Shown here: piece by piece, positions 18,062 to 27,952 of the stretch
How positions within the stretch are numbered: position 1 is the stretch's first letter
How the letters are laid out: the number at the start of each line of letters is the position of its first letter
DNA from: a virus
Length of the DNA: 49,776 bases
Strand: one strand, 5' to 3'
Virus record (IMG/VR): IMGVR_UViG_3300032288_003855
Location: 1 to 49,776 of that record
Program-made: the position numbers and the translations under genes
The notes under the pieces: model-generated
What the model was told of the DNA's origin: nothing
The model's database searches: none
The model's input: the letters and a program-made list of their open reading frames with translations, nothing else

Positions 18062-19263
18062 TACAAACTAGTGCCAAAATCGGAACCCAATAATATACCA
18101 ATTGGGATGTCGGTGACGTACTTGTCTTCTCGTTCTGGTTTTTTGAAAGAAATCTGCACAGGAGAAGTGGATAAGTGCTCAAATGAAACATCTGTAATGA
18201 TATAAAAGTCTTCAAATGTTGGCACTCCATCTACATAGATTGTCATCCCTGGGCGCAAGGTCATGGCACTATGTCTATCTAGGGACATGGAGCCTTCAAC
18301 TTGATAAATGTCACTGTCTGAGCGTCTAAATGTTGGACACTGCAGTGGGATTAATGTGTCAGCCAACTTGCTTTCGTTCCTTACGCCTGTGATAAATAAT
18401 TGAGAGTCTTTATCTGGGTCCCTAAATCCTTCATATGGATAATGAACGTACCAAGAATTCATGAGACGTAGTTCTTGCTTTGTATTTTTTTCATTGATGA
18501 GCACCCCCGCGAATTGGTTCGGCCCCCATAGTCCATACAATTTTCGCATTGAAGCAAAAATTAAAGTTCCGTCTACTTCAAATATAGAAAACTTAGCCTC
18601 GCTAGCAAGACCACTCAACACATCCCAAAGGGAGTCTGCCCTTTTGTCCGTGCTTGCTTTATTTATCTTTTTATCCTTTTGCGTAGTTTCAGTATAAAAA
18701 TTTAAGCCGTATGCTAATGCTGCCTGTTGAACAAAGACATGACCTTTCCCATTTATTGAGCCGGGTTTCCTGTCTCTTTTCATTTGCATTATTGGATAGG
18801 ACCTTAATTCGAGTGTTATGGAAGGCGAGGAGCCTTGTCCTGGGGAAACGGAAAGAGATGTAAGTTCAAAAGTGCGTATCACGTAGCCTAATTCTGTTTC
18901 AGCAGGATTGCTAACTTTTGGTACTTGCTGCCCTGAGTCGATTTCTGTTTCAAATTTATCTATCAACCTTCGTTGGCTACTTTTGTAAAAGAAAAGTCTT
19001 CCAATACTGAAGTAGTTATTTTTAAGCATTTCCATATTCACATCAAATAATTGGACTGTCACCTGCGGGCAGAAGTCCATAGAAAAACTCACACTAACTG
19101 ACTGTATGGCGCGAGCAATGTGAATCATTTCTTCGCTTTGTATATCTGCTATGCCGAGAAGAAATGTGGGGTCATCGAGCGAATCAATGTATGCAGAAGC
19201 GTGAAGTGTTGTTCCATATTCGGATAAAACTAATGGCTCCTTAGATACCCCAACAGTAGCCAT
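18061..19263 (-). CDS. baseplate hub protein, gpD-like
   Basis: A 400-residue hub protein, comparable to phage late control gene D and VgrG N-terminal domains. It has beta-rich halves with IRTFELTSLSVSPG, a conserved AALAYGLNFYTE region, and WDVLSGLASEAKFSIFEVDGTLIFAS, which resembles the hub fold with a characteristic hydrophobic strand pair. gpD-like hubs connect the tail tube to the spike. The start at 19263 (TAATG overlap with the gene upstream) is chosen; the longer frame to 19326 lies inside that gene and is unlikely. The neighbour downstream is the spike, the usual order. Confidence 0.8.
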   Translation of the reverse strand: MATVGVSKEPLVLSEYGTTLHASAYIDSLDDPTFLLGIADIQSEEMIHIARAIQSVSVSFSMDFCPQVTVQLFDVNMEMLKNNYFSIGRLFFYKSSQRRLIDKFETEIDSGQQVPKVSNPAETELGYVIRTFELTSLSVSPGQGSSPSITLELRSYPIMQMKRDRKPGSINGKGHVFVQQAALAYGLNFYTETTQKDKKINKASTDKRADSLWDVLSGLASEAKFSIFEVDGTLIFASMRKLYGLWGPNQFAGVLINEKNTKQELRLMNSWYVHYPYEGFRDPDKDSQLFITGVRNESKLADTLIPLQCPTFRRSDSDIYQVEGSMSLDRHSAMTLRPGMTIYVDGVPTFEDFYIITDVSFEHLSTSPVQISFKKPEREDKYVTDIPIGILLGSDFGTSL

Positions 19264-20648
19264 TATGGTTGTCCGCCAATTGTCGTACTCGCATCCTCTG
19301 GTTGGTCCTCGAATGTTGGAGTCCATCGTGGGTATTCAAGGTTGAATGGGTCTTTTCCACCTTTTTTAGGAGGCGGGATAAATGGAGACTGTATAGGGGG
19401 GAGTGCTACTATTCCGACCACCTCAACAGGTATCTCCGTTAGCGTAATTTCAACTTGAGCAACTGCTATTTGCGATGGAGTCGTAGGGGTGCCATCCGTG
19501 GGGTCTGTTGTACGTCTTGTTGCGGTAATGCTTAGGTCGTTGATGACAAATTCCATATTAGGGGATGTCCGATTGGCAGCACCACGACGTAATTGAAACG
19601 AAAGCATGTCGTCAAAGTTAAACAACATAACAGGGTTTTTGCGTTGCGCCATTCGTCTTAGTTGTTCAATCTGCGAGTCAACGGAAGATTCTAGACCATC
19701 AGGAACTACGCGCCCTCCTGTCTCCGTTCTGTCGTTGGCAATAATAAATGAAAAACTCACCTTCATTAATTGCCAGCGAGCCCAATCGACGAATGGTATG
19801 TCTTCAGCACGAGGGATTTCTATCCACTCTGAACCAAGTCCACTATATTTAATCCCCTGTGGTACATAGCGAAATGTGAAAACATCATCAAGATTTACGG
19901 CTTTTGCATCGCCTTCAGCCGGCTTGGTGTATCGCTGAACCATTTGGGGACGCGCCGATGCTGCTGCTCCCCTGCCAGCATAACCCCTTGGCATGCGTGT
20001 GACTATTTTGACTACCGGCGCTGGCAATGTCGGTTGTTCTGCTGGTCCGTTCTTGTCCTTTGGCCGCCCACCACCCGACCCCCCACCAGTAGTCTTATTG
20101 TTGACAGAGTCTGCCGCTATGGCCATTTGGTCTTCAGGGATGCCTGCAATGCCTCCCTGTAGAATCAATTTCCATACGTCGTCAATGGTCCCTGTGGCAA
20201 AAAAATTGGGGTTTTTTCTGAGCAGTGCGGCGAATATCTCTGCAATCTGACTTACGCTGTAACTCTCTTTAGCAAGAGTGGCTTCAATTGTGGCCCTAAA
20301 ATCTGTTTTATCATTACCGTATCTTCGGCCCCTAAGCCTGGCAGCGTATCTCCCACCACCCTGCATTTTGCCATATGCGACAAAACGATTAGTACCGGAT
20401 ACTCTCGTATATACACTGGAAGCGGGCGAGTTGAAGTTTGGATAAGTGAATTGCACTTTCCATGCCCGAAACGCTATATTGCCGCCTCGCGTGTTGACCA
20501 GTACAAGATAATTAGTTTGTTCAAACGTTAGGGTGTTATCAACTTTGCCGTATGTCGCTGGCTTGTCCCCACTCACTCCTCTAATGTTGGCTGACTTATT
20601 TTCGTCGGAAAGAAACCAACCTTCAGGCCATTCATCTGCTGATTTCAT
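19263..20648 (-). CDS. tail tip/baseplate hub-associated protein
   Basis: A 461-residue protein. The N-terminal third is helical and Gly/Arg-rich. A flexible linker around residues 185-240 is rich in Gly, Pro and Arg. The C-terminal half (about 265-430) is a beta-rich domain with WIEIPRAEDIPFVDWARWQL and GLESSVDSQIEQLRRMAQ and ends in VEITLTEIPVEV. The pattern is known from baseplate-hub proteins between tape measure and hub in contractile and long-tailed phages. It overlaps the tape-measure stop by four bases (ATGA). The specific family could not be named; a tube-initiation or hub role is inferred from position. Confidence 0.75.
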   Translation of the reverse strand: MKSADEWPEGWFLSDENKSANIRGVSGDKPATYGKVDNTLTFEQTNYLVLVNTRGGNIAFRAWKVQFTYPNFNSPASSVYTRVSGTNRFVAYGKMQGGGRYAARLRGRRYGNDKTDFRATIEATLAKESYSVSQIAEIFAALLRKNPNFFATGTIDDVWKLILQGGIAGIPEDQMAIAADSVNNKTTGGGSGGGRPKDKNGPAEQPTLPAPVVKIVTRMPRGYAGRGAAASARPQMVQRYTKPAEGDAKAVNLDDVFTFRYVPQGIKYSGLGSEWIEIPRAEDIPFVDWARWQLMKVSFSFIIANDRTETGGRVVPDGLESSVDSQIEQLRRMAQRKNPVMLFNFDDMLSFQLRRGAANRTSPNMEFVINDLSITATRRTTDPTDGTPTTPSQIAVAQVEITLTEIPVEVVGIVALPPIQSPFIPPPKKGGKDPFNLEYPRWTPTFEDQPEDASTTIGGQP

Positions 20649-23600
20649 CTGCGTTCTCCATTGCTTTTATTTATCATTGCCATTTTAGCCATGACAGCAT
20701 TTGCAATTTCCTGTGGGTCTGACCCTGTTATGTAGAAGTTATTACTATTAGATACAACCTGCGCTCCGTCTGCTGCTCCAATATTGGAGGATACTGCCGA
20801 GACCGCAGTCATTGAGTCACCCAAACTGCGACTTGGTGGGACAACATGCAAATGTCGTGTATCTCCCTTGCCGTGGAATTCAGCAAGACCACCGGCAGCA
20901 GTCATCTTGTCACGATAAGAGACAAGGTTGTCTCCAACCATATCCAACGCACGGCCAGTTACGTGGTCTGACTTCAAAGAGCCAAGGGCGTAGTTTCTAT
21001 ATCCCGATGTTATTGTTCGGTTGCCTGCAATGGAGCCACTAATTGCAGAGTGATTAGATAATGTGTTGCCGAGATTACGAGAGGTGGTATCTCCAATTGC
21101 CCCACGGGGTGTTCTTGTGTCTTGAGTTGAGTTAAAAAGCGCTGTAGCCGCTGCTAGTAGTTCCGCGCTGGCATCCTTTAATGTGTTTGCTGCCTCTCCC
21201 ATGGGCTCTATGTATGTTTCAAATTTGACTCCAAAATCACCCAACCCCGCCGCATCAAGAAAACTCTGCACTTCTGACTGTCCGCCCGAGGTACTTAAGT
21301 CCACTCGTTCCAATAGAGCCGTTAGATTATTCATCATATTCGGGTCATTGGCCAGTGCCGTAGAGAGCCCAGCAAGGTCGCCGGTAACGGTCTGGCCTGC
21401 CATCATTCCCCGCGAGGTGATGAATTCACTTGCATCGGAAGCGCGGCCTAGTTTGCTGTCTGTAATGACCTTGGTAATTTCGGGCCCAATCAACTCAAGC
21501 ATCTTTGGTCCCATCCCTTCAAATATTCCTCCCTCCCTGTAGGCGCTGCCGCCTTCCCCTAACTGTTCGTTAAATGTCTTGTCGGCAAGGCCAACATCCC
21601 CCTTGAAAAACGCAATGAGTTGATTGCGCGTATTTTCCGCAAATGAGAGCGCGGTTTTTTTATCCAAGCCCCCCTCGTTAAATTGGCCCCTCAGTGCAAA
21701 GGCTCCTTCGTCAAGCGCCTCCCTGCCCTCGATGCTTTCTCTCGCCGTCCTGAACACATCAGTGCCTGCGGCGAATCTATCTTGTATGGCAATTTCCATC
21801 TCTCGTTTGGTATTTATCATTGCTTCGCCCATTTTTTTAATTTGCTCAGTGGTCGCTATAGTGACATCATATAAATCCAACCCAATTGTGTCTGCCAACT
21901 TCTGCACTTCTTCTTCGCTTTTATTCATAATATTAGATAGGTTGCCTATTCTTTCAATTCCATAATCAGTTACTAGTTTGAAGGCATCTTTATTTAATTT
22001 TGCTTGCTTATCGTATTCGTTTACGAATGTTTCTACGTCCCCGATTGCTGCTTCGTATTGGTCTGCTGTCATTTGGCCAAATAAACCCAATCCCAACATG
22101 CGTTGCTTCTTTGCATATTCTGTTATCTTGTCAGCATCAAATACGTCTTGGCCCCCGGCGTCAAGTGCTAATAGTTCTTCGATGGTGCTGCTTCCCGCAA
22201 TTCTTTCTTTTCCGTCGACGCCCTTGTCGTTAAGTAGGAATCCGAGGCCAGCATTTCGGGTCGCCCACCCGCCCCAGCCTGTTTCAAAATCACCACTAGC
22301 AGTATTTCCAGTACCGGCGGCCAACGACGCTTTTCCGCGACTATTGAGCAATCCACTCAAGTCTGCGCCTCCAAAGAAATCGGCTGTCAATTTTATTTTT
22401 TCTTCTAGTTTTTTTAGTCCTTTTGCCTGTTGTGCTTTTAAGGTGGTTTTTTCAGTGTAATTTCCAGTCTCAATTGAGTCCTTGATTCCATCACGGAAGG
22501 CCTGCATTGTGTCTGTAGCAAATGTATTGGCTATATTGCGAGCCATCGCGGTTGCTTCTTTTTTTCTCTTTGCTGTCGCTCCTCTAATTCCCATCACAAG
22601 GCCACCAACGACGCCTACAGCAAGACCTGCGAGCGGGTTGACCATAGCGACCGCCGAACCTAAGGCAAGGGCTCCCTGGGCTTCCTCGGGCATGAGTTTT
22701 GATGCCACCCCAAGCGCGACACTGGCGCCCAATCCGGCACCCATCGTATTGTTGATGCCCTTCTTTATGTTGGGATTATCTTTGGTGCCAATATCTCCAC
22801 CGAATATTCTCTTGTAGCCAGCAGAATCCCGCATCGAGCGGATACCCTGTGTATAGCCCCTTGCCGTTCTAAAGAAACCCTTTCCTTGATATCCCGGCAT
22901 TGCAGCCTGCCGTGCCGCTTCTTCTTGTCGCATTTGAGCATTGGCTTCAGAGGACATTCGGAAGTTCCTATTGAACCAAGTGTTCTTGCGCTCGGCATAA
23001 GTGGTAGGACCACTTGGGTCGTATTGGGGTAACTTAATCGTCCCTCGGTTTGCCTTAAATTCAGCCTTGGCGGCTCTTCGTGCTTCTCTGTAGGCGCTAA
23101 TCTTCCCGCGTATGCCCACTTGTTGCAATTGAGCGGCTGGTTGATTACCAAGTGCGGTTTGTACGGATTTCCCAGCAGTAGCCGCAGACCTGGTTGCTTG
23201 TACTTGTGCCTTTGCTTGTTCTTTTGCTTGTGCTTTTGCTACGCGTTCCGCTTTCGCTTCGCGTTCTTGTTTTTTCCTGGCAGCGCGCGTGGCTTCCTTG
23301 TCTGAAGAACTCATAACAGTCATGCTTTGGACACTCATTTGCATAACCCGCTGTTGGTTGACGGACTGAGCGGTCTTGGCGAGTCTTTCGGCTCGCGCTT
23401 TACCGCCTTCTGTGACGTTGCCTTTTGCTGTTTGGCCCGTAAGAGGGCCCTTATCAATCCTAGTTTGTGTCGTGTCCTTTAGCCCATAAGAAGCAATGAC
23501 GCCACCGGTTGTTTTCTTCATTGCCCGCCCACCTGCGAGCAATTTGGCGATGAGTATGAAAGAACCCATCCCACCACCACCCATCAGGTCTCTAAACCCA

Positions 23601-25051
23601 CCGAGGAGGCTCATGAACATGTCAACCATTCCAGTTAGGCCGTTGACAATCTTAGTAATAAATGGGAGTGCATCTATGAATATGTCTCGCACAACCGAGG
23701 CATACTTGGACATAACCACAACGAACTTGCCAATGGCGTCACCAAACTCATAGAACTTGTCAGCATTTGCTACGACTTGCTCATTAAAGCCCCCAAATGC
23801 ATCCGACAGAGATGCGCCAATTGGTCGCAATACCCTCAGGATTGTTTCTTCAAAGACCTTCGCTCCATCAATGAGGGGACGTAGTTTGTCTACAATCATA
23901 CTCCAGCCCTCTTTGAAGCGGTCCCACCAACCCCCTAAACTGCCAAACATGCCATCTACTTTGGGTAGATAGTCACGTATGAACTTAACAAAGAAATCCG
24001 CTATTTTCCCAACGACGCCTTCTACGTCGCCAAACAACCCACCTTGAGCGAATGCCGCTATATCACCAGCAACTCTTCCAAAAGCATTGTTAAATATCCT
24101 AACTACGCCCTCGAACATTTTTTTGGTTGGGGCAAGTAGGGGCTCGCCAAAATCGGCAAAGTCCTTTTTGATAAGCGCAAATGAAGATTTGAACCTATTA
24201 ACCAACGTGTCGTTGACTCTCTTGAACTGCCCATCAACTCCACCGGCAGCGGAGAGCGTTCCATCCATGATTGCTTTTTTTAACTCATCAGCAGAAGTGA
24301 TACCTAGGTCACTTATTGCCTTTTCCATTTCAGGACCAAGTTCTTTGGCGGCTTCTTTCATTTTGCTGAAAGAACCCTTGGGGTCCTGCATTGCTGCAAT
24401 GAGTTTACCGGCCGACTTGGCACCTTCTTCAAGCGGCTTTCCAGCCGAAGCAAAATCCATAAGCCCTTTAAGGAGATTTTGCGAGCCCGCACTGAACGTT
24501 GAGGTTTTGGATACTTCGGCAAAAACGGCATTAAGATTAGCCGCACCGACAGTAGCCAAATCTGCGTCGGCAGCCAATGCACGCATTGCGACTGATGCAT
24601 TTTGATAGTTGTTGCCACCCTTGTATGAGTACATCGCTATCTGTTGCTCGCGTACTGCTGCCGCGGCTATAGATGCTGCTGCGGCCAAACCTGCAGCGGC
24701 TCCAGCGGCGCCCGTTGCTAGAAATTGAAAGGCCTTTACTGCGGCATTACCTAGTACGAAAGCAGCGTGCACTGCCATCATGGCTACTCCGAGGGCTCCG
24801 ACCTGCAATGCCGCAAACTTAGCGCTTTTCGTCACAAATTTGGTAAGCATTCCACCAAACATCTGAATACCCTTATCAACGCTGTCAAAGTGCTTTTTCC
24901 ACTTTACGTTGGTGGCCTCAAGACTACGGGAACTAATAGAGCCATAACTATGGACCAAGGTTTGCAACTTGAGCAATTTGCGCGTTACCGAATCAATTGA
25001 CCGGTCGCCAATAGTCTTTACCCTGAGTGTTAAAGTTGAAGTTGCGGCCAT
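20645..25051 (-). CDS. tail tape measure protein with C-terminal M15-like peptidase domain
   Basis: At 1468 residues this is the longest protein in the window, mostly helical. It has an N-terminal coiled coil, a hydrophobic segment at about 75-130 (GVAMMAVHAAFVLGNAAVKA) and another at about 770-815. Near the end, residues about 1342-1405 hold a peptidase M15/VanY-like signature, SGYRNY, SDHVTGRALDM and HLHVVPP, with the Zn-binding His-Asp-His pattern. Such a domain could cut peptide cross-links of peptidoglycan during DNA entry. Tape measures set tail length and lie directly downstream of frameshifted chaperones, as here. The start is the ATG at 25051 with AGAGGTGG upstream rather than the GTG at 25060. 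The C-terminus overlaps the next gene (ATGA). Confidence 0.9.
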   Translation of the reverse strand: MAATSTLTLRVKTIGDRSIDSVTRKLLKLQTLVHSYGSISSRSLEATNVKWKKHFDSVDKGIQMFGGMLTKFVTKSAKFAALQVGALGVAMMAVHAAFVLGNAAVKAFQFLATGAAGAAAGLAAAASIAAAAVREQQIAMYSYKGGNNYQNASVAMRALAADADLATVGAANLNAVFAEVSKTSTFSAGSQNLLKGLMDFASAGKPLEEGAKSAGKLIAAMQDPKGSFSKMKEAAKELGPEMEKAISDLGITSADELKKAIMDGTLSAAGGVDGQFKRVNDTLVNRFKSSFALIKKDFADFGEPLLAPTKKMFEGVVRIFNNAFGRVAGDIAAFAQGGLFGDVEGVVGKIADFFVKFIRDYLPKVDGMFGSLGGWWDRFKEGWSMIVDKLRPLIDGAKVFEETILRVLRPIGASLSDAFGGFNEQVVANADKFYEFGDAIGKFVVVMSKYASVVRDIFIDALPFITKIVNGLTGMVDMFMSLLGGFRDLMGGGGMGSFILIAKLLAGGRAMKKTTGGVIASYGLKDTTQTRIDKGPLTGQTAKGNVTEGGKARAERLAKTAQSVNQQRVMQMSVQSMTVMSSSDKEATRAARKKQEREAKAERVAKAQAKEQAKAQVQATRSAATAGKSVQTALGNQPAAQLQQVGIRGKISAYREARRAAKAEFKANRGTIKLPQYDPSGPTTYAERKNTWFNRNFRMSSEANAQMRQEEAARQAAMPGYQGKGFFRTARGYTQGIRSMRDSAGYKRIFGGDIGTKDNPNIKKGINNTMGAGLGASVALGVASKLMPEEAQGALALGSAVAMVNPLAGLAVGVVGGLVMGIRGATAKRKKEATAMARNIANTFATDTMQAFRDGIKDSIETGNYTEKTTLKAQQAKGLKKLEEKIKLTADFFGGADLSGLLNSRGKASLAAGTGNTASGDFETGWGGWATRNAGLGFLLNDKGVDGKERIAGSSTIEELLALDAGGQDVFDADKITEYAKKQRMLGLGLFGQMTADQYEAAIGDVETFVNEYDKQAKLNKDAFKLVTDYGIERIGNLSNIMNKSEEEVQKLADTIGLDLYDVTIATTEQIKKMGEAMINTKREMEIAIQDRFAAGTDVFRTARESIEGREALDEGAFALRGQFNEGGLDKKTALSFAENTRNQLIAFFKGDVGLADKTFNEQLGEGGSAYREGGIFEGMGPKMLELIGPEITKVITDSKLGRASDASEFITSRGMMAGQTVTGDLAGLSTALANDPNMMNNLTALLERVDLSTSGGQSEVQSFLDAAGLGDFGVKFETYIEPMGEAANTLKDASAELLAAATALFNSTQDTRTPRGAIGDTTSRNLGNTLSNHSAISGSIAGNRTITSGYRNYALGSLKSDHVTGRALDMVGDNLVSYRDKMTAAGGLAEFHGKGDTRHLHVVPPSRSLGDSMTAVSAVSSNIGAADGAQVVSNSNNFYITGSDPQEIANAVMAKMAMINKSNGERR

Positions 25052-25079
25052 CGGCCCCACCTCTCAATAAAGGCTTCCG

Positions 25080-25783
25080 TCAGGAACGACGACTCTTCGA
25101 CTGACGTTCCTGCTCCTCGCGGTCTCTCTCTATAACTTTAGCACATGCCATTAATATTAACCATTCATCATCATTTAATGACAGTAATTCCACAGGATTG
25201 ACGTGCCATAATTCCCCCAGTCTTGCAGCACTCTTTATGTAGGAGTCTTCGATTAGTTCGTCGAAGACCCCCTCGTAGGGTCCTCTACTTCAACTGTGTC
25301 CCCATAGCCCGAAGCATCAAGAATTGCCAGTGCTGCCGATTCTACGTGAGCATCAACGCCAAAAAAGGCACGCACGGCGTCAGGGACAGGGCGAGACGTG
25401 TCGGTTGCAGCCATAATTGATGCTGACGCGAAGTTCATGGGGTGGCCATCCTCTTCAACGTCCTCGTCATTAATCATGATTCCGACCGTCGTATGGCCAA
25501 TGACGTAAGCGCCAAATTTTGTGGAATCCATCCCATGCTTGGAGTCTTCTCCAGCATTCTTTCTCCATGCGCGAATTTGCTGTTGAGTAACATTAGGAGA
25601 GATGCGGAGTTTGACTCCAGGGCGAGACGGAACTTCTAACAAAACTTCAGGAATCTCAACCTTTGAGGCGATGAGCGTAAGGAGTCTGTCTAGGGGAGTT
25701 TCGGACTTGGCTGTCTTGGCCTTGGGGGCCTTGACGGTCGCTTCTGTCGCTTCTGCTTCTTCGTAAAGTGGGTTTTCGTTCAT
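25080..25783 (-). CDS. tail assembly chaperone, -1 frameshift product (GT-like)
   Basis: Reading through the GGGGG run at 25268-25272 in the -1 frame extends the chaperone by about 62 residues to TGA at 25080-25082. The extension starts VFDELIEDS, contains LGELWHVNPVELLSLNDDEW and ends in a charged helix ERDREEQERQSKSRRS. This is the length and character of T-domains in G/GT-type chaperones, which bind the tape measure's N-terminus and the tail tube subunits. The extension ends 28 bases before the tape-measure ATG. Without a shift those bases have no gene. The two products normally occur at a fixed ratio; the ratio here is unknown. Confidence 0.75.
25253..25783 (-). CDS. tail assembly chaperone (unshifted product, G-like)
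   Basis: A 176-residue protein between the tail tube and the tape measure, the canonical place of the tail assembly chaperone. The N-terminus is Ala/Lys/Glu-rich; the middle has PEVLLEVPSRPGVKLRI, and the body is alpha-helical (ESAALAILDASGYG). The ordinary product ends just after the slip site. It likely binds the tape measure during tail tube assembly. The frame immediately continues in the -1 direction, giving the longer gene product listed separately. Confidence 0.82.
   Translation of the reverse strand: MNENPLYEEAEATEATVKAPKAKTAKSETPLDRLLTLIASKVEIPEVLLEVPSRPGVKLRISPNVTQQQIRAWRKNAGEDSKHGMDSTKFGAYVIGHTTVGIMINDEDVEEDGHPMNFASASIMAATDTSRPVPDAVRAFFGVDAHVESAALAILDASGYGDTVEVEDPTRGSSTN
25267..25273 (-). 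promoter_or_regulatory. putative -1 ribosomal frameshift site in chaperone gene
   Basis: On the minus strand the zero-frame codons are AGG GGG T, within a run of five G. Slipping the GGG back one base continues with GTC TTC GAC and opens the -1 extension. It is a one-tRNA slip on GGG rather than a perfect tandem X-XXY-YYZ site. Two zero-frame ribosomes would stop at the TAA of 25253-25255. Confidence 0.65.
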
Positions 25784-25831
25784 ACGAGAAACCTACCACA
25801 CCTTATTTTCCTGTAGTGCAACTACCGAATA

Positions 25832-26302
25832 CTATGAACCAGAGGCTACAGTGGAGATGCTAAAGGTAAGAGAGAATGTTGCAGGAGCACCTGACGAAGA
25901 GTCACCATCAGGTTCTGTAATGCCGACAAGGAGTGCTCCGGTATAGATGCGGTCGTTGCCAATTTCCTCAATATCGCAGTTATATGTCTTGATATTGATG
26001 TCGTAATATGCTTTTCCAACTAATTGGCGCAAATCGCGAATTTTTCTAGCAAGTCCAGAAGCGGTATTGGTAAGGTCTCCAGTGAACTCATCATCATAAT
26101 GAGCGGTGAGTGTAATGTCACCAATTTCAAAGGGGGCGCACAGGACCGTTGGGAATCGTGCTCCACCTTCGTAGATTTTTTCTACAGATGCAGTAATTTC
26201 GCCGCCGGAAACTTGGGCGAACTTGAACCCAATCCATTTGGGGTGATTCTGATTGACAGGACTGATGTCTGCCAGAATCTGCCGTTGAGATACCTTTGCC
26301 AT
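25832..26302 (-). CDS. tail tube protein
   Basis: A 156-residue beta-rich protein located immediately after the sheath gene, the usual order sheath then tube. It has a sequence pattern typical of tube subunits: KWIGFKFAQVSGGEITASV near the N-terminus and VLCAPFEIGDITLTAHYDD in the centre, followed by a helix (LARKIRDLRQLVG) and beta strands to the end. Tube subunits stack as hexamers to form the DNA channel. No obvious immunoglobulin-like C-terminal domain is present. Confidence 0.85.
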   Translation of the reverse strand: MAKVSQRQILADISPVNQNHPKWIGFKFAQVSGGEITASVEKIYEGGARFPTVLCAPFEIGDITLTAHYDDEFTGDLTNTASGLARKIRDLRQLVGKAYYDINIKTYNCDIEEIGNDRIYTGALLVGITEPDGDSSSGAPATFSLTFSISTVASGS

Positions 26303-26328
26303 TTAAGCCTCCGCTACTAGAACTGAAC

Positions 26329-27861
26329 TCAGACCACTGACGTGGTGAGGTTTGACTTGACGATGTCGACTTGGATTGAGTCGCCAATACTTGATACTCG
26401 CAATCCGACTCTGGCTGTAACTGTGCCATTAACGAGTTGCGATAGGGGGTTGATTGAATTATTGCACTTAACAGTGTATCCCATGTCAATACGACGACCA
26501 TTTACGTCAAATGCTTCGTAGAGTGCGCCCAGGGCTCGCAGCGGCTCCATAACCGCAACAAGGTGAGCCTCAATTGCCGCAAACATTCCACCGCGCCCAT
26601 CAATTGGGCTGAAGAGAACATCTTCCAGTGCACGGTTAGCCTGGACTACAACGTAGTTCACGACATCTTGTGAACTGATGTAGCGATAGTTGCCAGTGTC
26701 AGGCGAACATGAGCGTGCTCCATAGATGCGTACTCGGTTATTGATGATTCTGATGGCATTGACAGAATCGGCGTCAAGAATGTCGCCATTGGTCTTGTCG
26801 ACCGATGCATAGACACCGTTGACGAACCGGCCATCCGAGATGATTCCAGCACCAGGCTGGTGAGGTCCGACCTGGTTATGAGCGCGTGCGCGAGCACCAG
26901 CAACATAGCCGCTCGGCGGGATGAAGCGATTCACTCCAACAGTTCCAGTCGGAACCGAAACCCATGGGTAGTAAACCGCAATATGCTCTGAGTTTTCTAG
27001 CGACTGTGCTTCTTGCGCTACTCCACGGATAGTGGCAATGCTGTCGGTTGCTGCGCCATGAAGGGCAGCGATGCGACTGTAGGTGTTGCAGTGTGCGATT
27101 AATGCCGTAGTAACAGCATCAAATGCACCAGAGGTAACGACGCTTGGTACTTCTGGAATGGCAACAAGGCCAGTTCCAAGTGAGTCAAGGAAGAATCCCA
27201 AAGCCGTCGTATATTGTGCATCAGCAATTGCAGTGGCTCCGATAGTGCCGCCAGTGAAGTCTGTTTCCGTTGCATTAACGACAGGCATACTGAGGGGGGT
27301 TGTAGATACGCCAGCGTTTGTTTCAACTGCTTCAACCAGGAGCGACGCTACTGGGTGTGTATTGATTTTGCCCACCATTTGAGCCGTATTGAGGCAGGAG
27401 CCGGTAGTCATAATGACGCGGCCATTCAAATATAGAGTCAGGGCACGCGCATCAGCGACTGAACCAACTTCTACGGTGTATGAAAGGCCACCGGCGGCTC
27501 CGTTTGCCCAGGTACCAGGGCCGTCTGCGGTCAAAGTGATGGCAGTCGTTGGGGTTGCAAGGTCATTAGGAACCGTGGCAGACGCTGAGGCTGAGGCCGT
27601 ACCTGATGATGTTTTTTCAACTCTAGCGACATAACACTGAGTGCCGCCTTCTTCAAAGAATGCTTCCACAGTTGAGTGCAGATAATATCCACTCACGAAA
27701 TTGCCAAACTTGAGTTCAAAATCTTCAAGGCTTGTCACCAATAGCGCCTTGTCGATGGGTCCACGCTCCGCCTTGCCGACGAAAAAGGCCTGAGAGGACT
27801 CCCGAACCGTCGTGTTGGTGGGGCCAGTTCTTACTGCTGTTGAAATCTGAATACCAGGCAT
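26329..27861 (-). CDS. contractile tail sheath protein
   Basis: A 510-residue sheath protein. The N-terminal segment GPTNTTVRESSQAFFVGKA and the following RGPIDKALLVTSLEDFELKFG plus EAFFEEGGTQCYVARV are hallmark sheath sequences. The C-terminal domain includes GRGGMFAAIEAHLVAVMEPL and a conserved end region. A sheath defines a contractile tail (myovirus morphology) and explains the gp25, J and hub genes nearby. The protein is of normal length for the family. It starts the tube-sheath pair followed by the chaperone and tape measure. Confidence 0.92.
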   Translation of the reverse strand: MPGIQISTAVRTGPTNTTVRESSQAFFVGKAERGPIDKALLVTSLEDFELKFGNFVSGYYLHSTVEAFFEEGGTQCYVARVEKTSSGTASASASATVPNDLATPTTAITLTADGPGTWANGAAGGLSYTVEVGSVADARALTLYLNGRVIMTTGSCLNTAQMVGKINTHPVASLLVEAVETNAGVSTTPLSMPVVNATETDFTGGTIGATAIADAQYTTALGFFLDSLGTGLVAIPEVPSVVTSGAFDAVTTALIAHCNTYSRIAALHGAATDSIATIRGVAQEAQSLENSEHIAVYYPWVSVPTGTVGVNRFIPPSGYVAGARARAHNQVGPHQPGAGIISDGRFVNGVYASVDKTNGDILDADSVNAIRIINNRVRIYGARSCSPDTGNYRYISSQDVVNYVVVQANRALEDVLFSPIDGRGGMFAAIEAHLVAVMEPLRALGALYEAFDVNGRRIDMGYTVKCNNSINPLSQLVNGTVTARVGLRVSSIGDSIQVDIVKSNLTTSVV

Positions 27862-27952
27862 GAGACCTTCCTTGGTTGCTCTATTTTCGGCACGTTTGTT
27901 TGGCTACCCAACCGACGCGTTGACCGTAGTTCGCTTCAAAAGAATACCAAAC

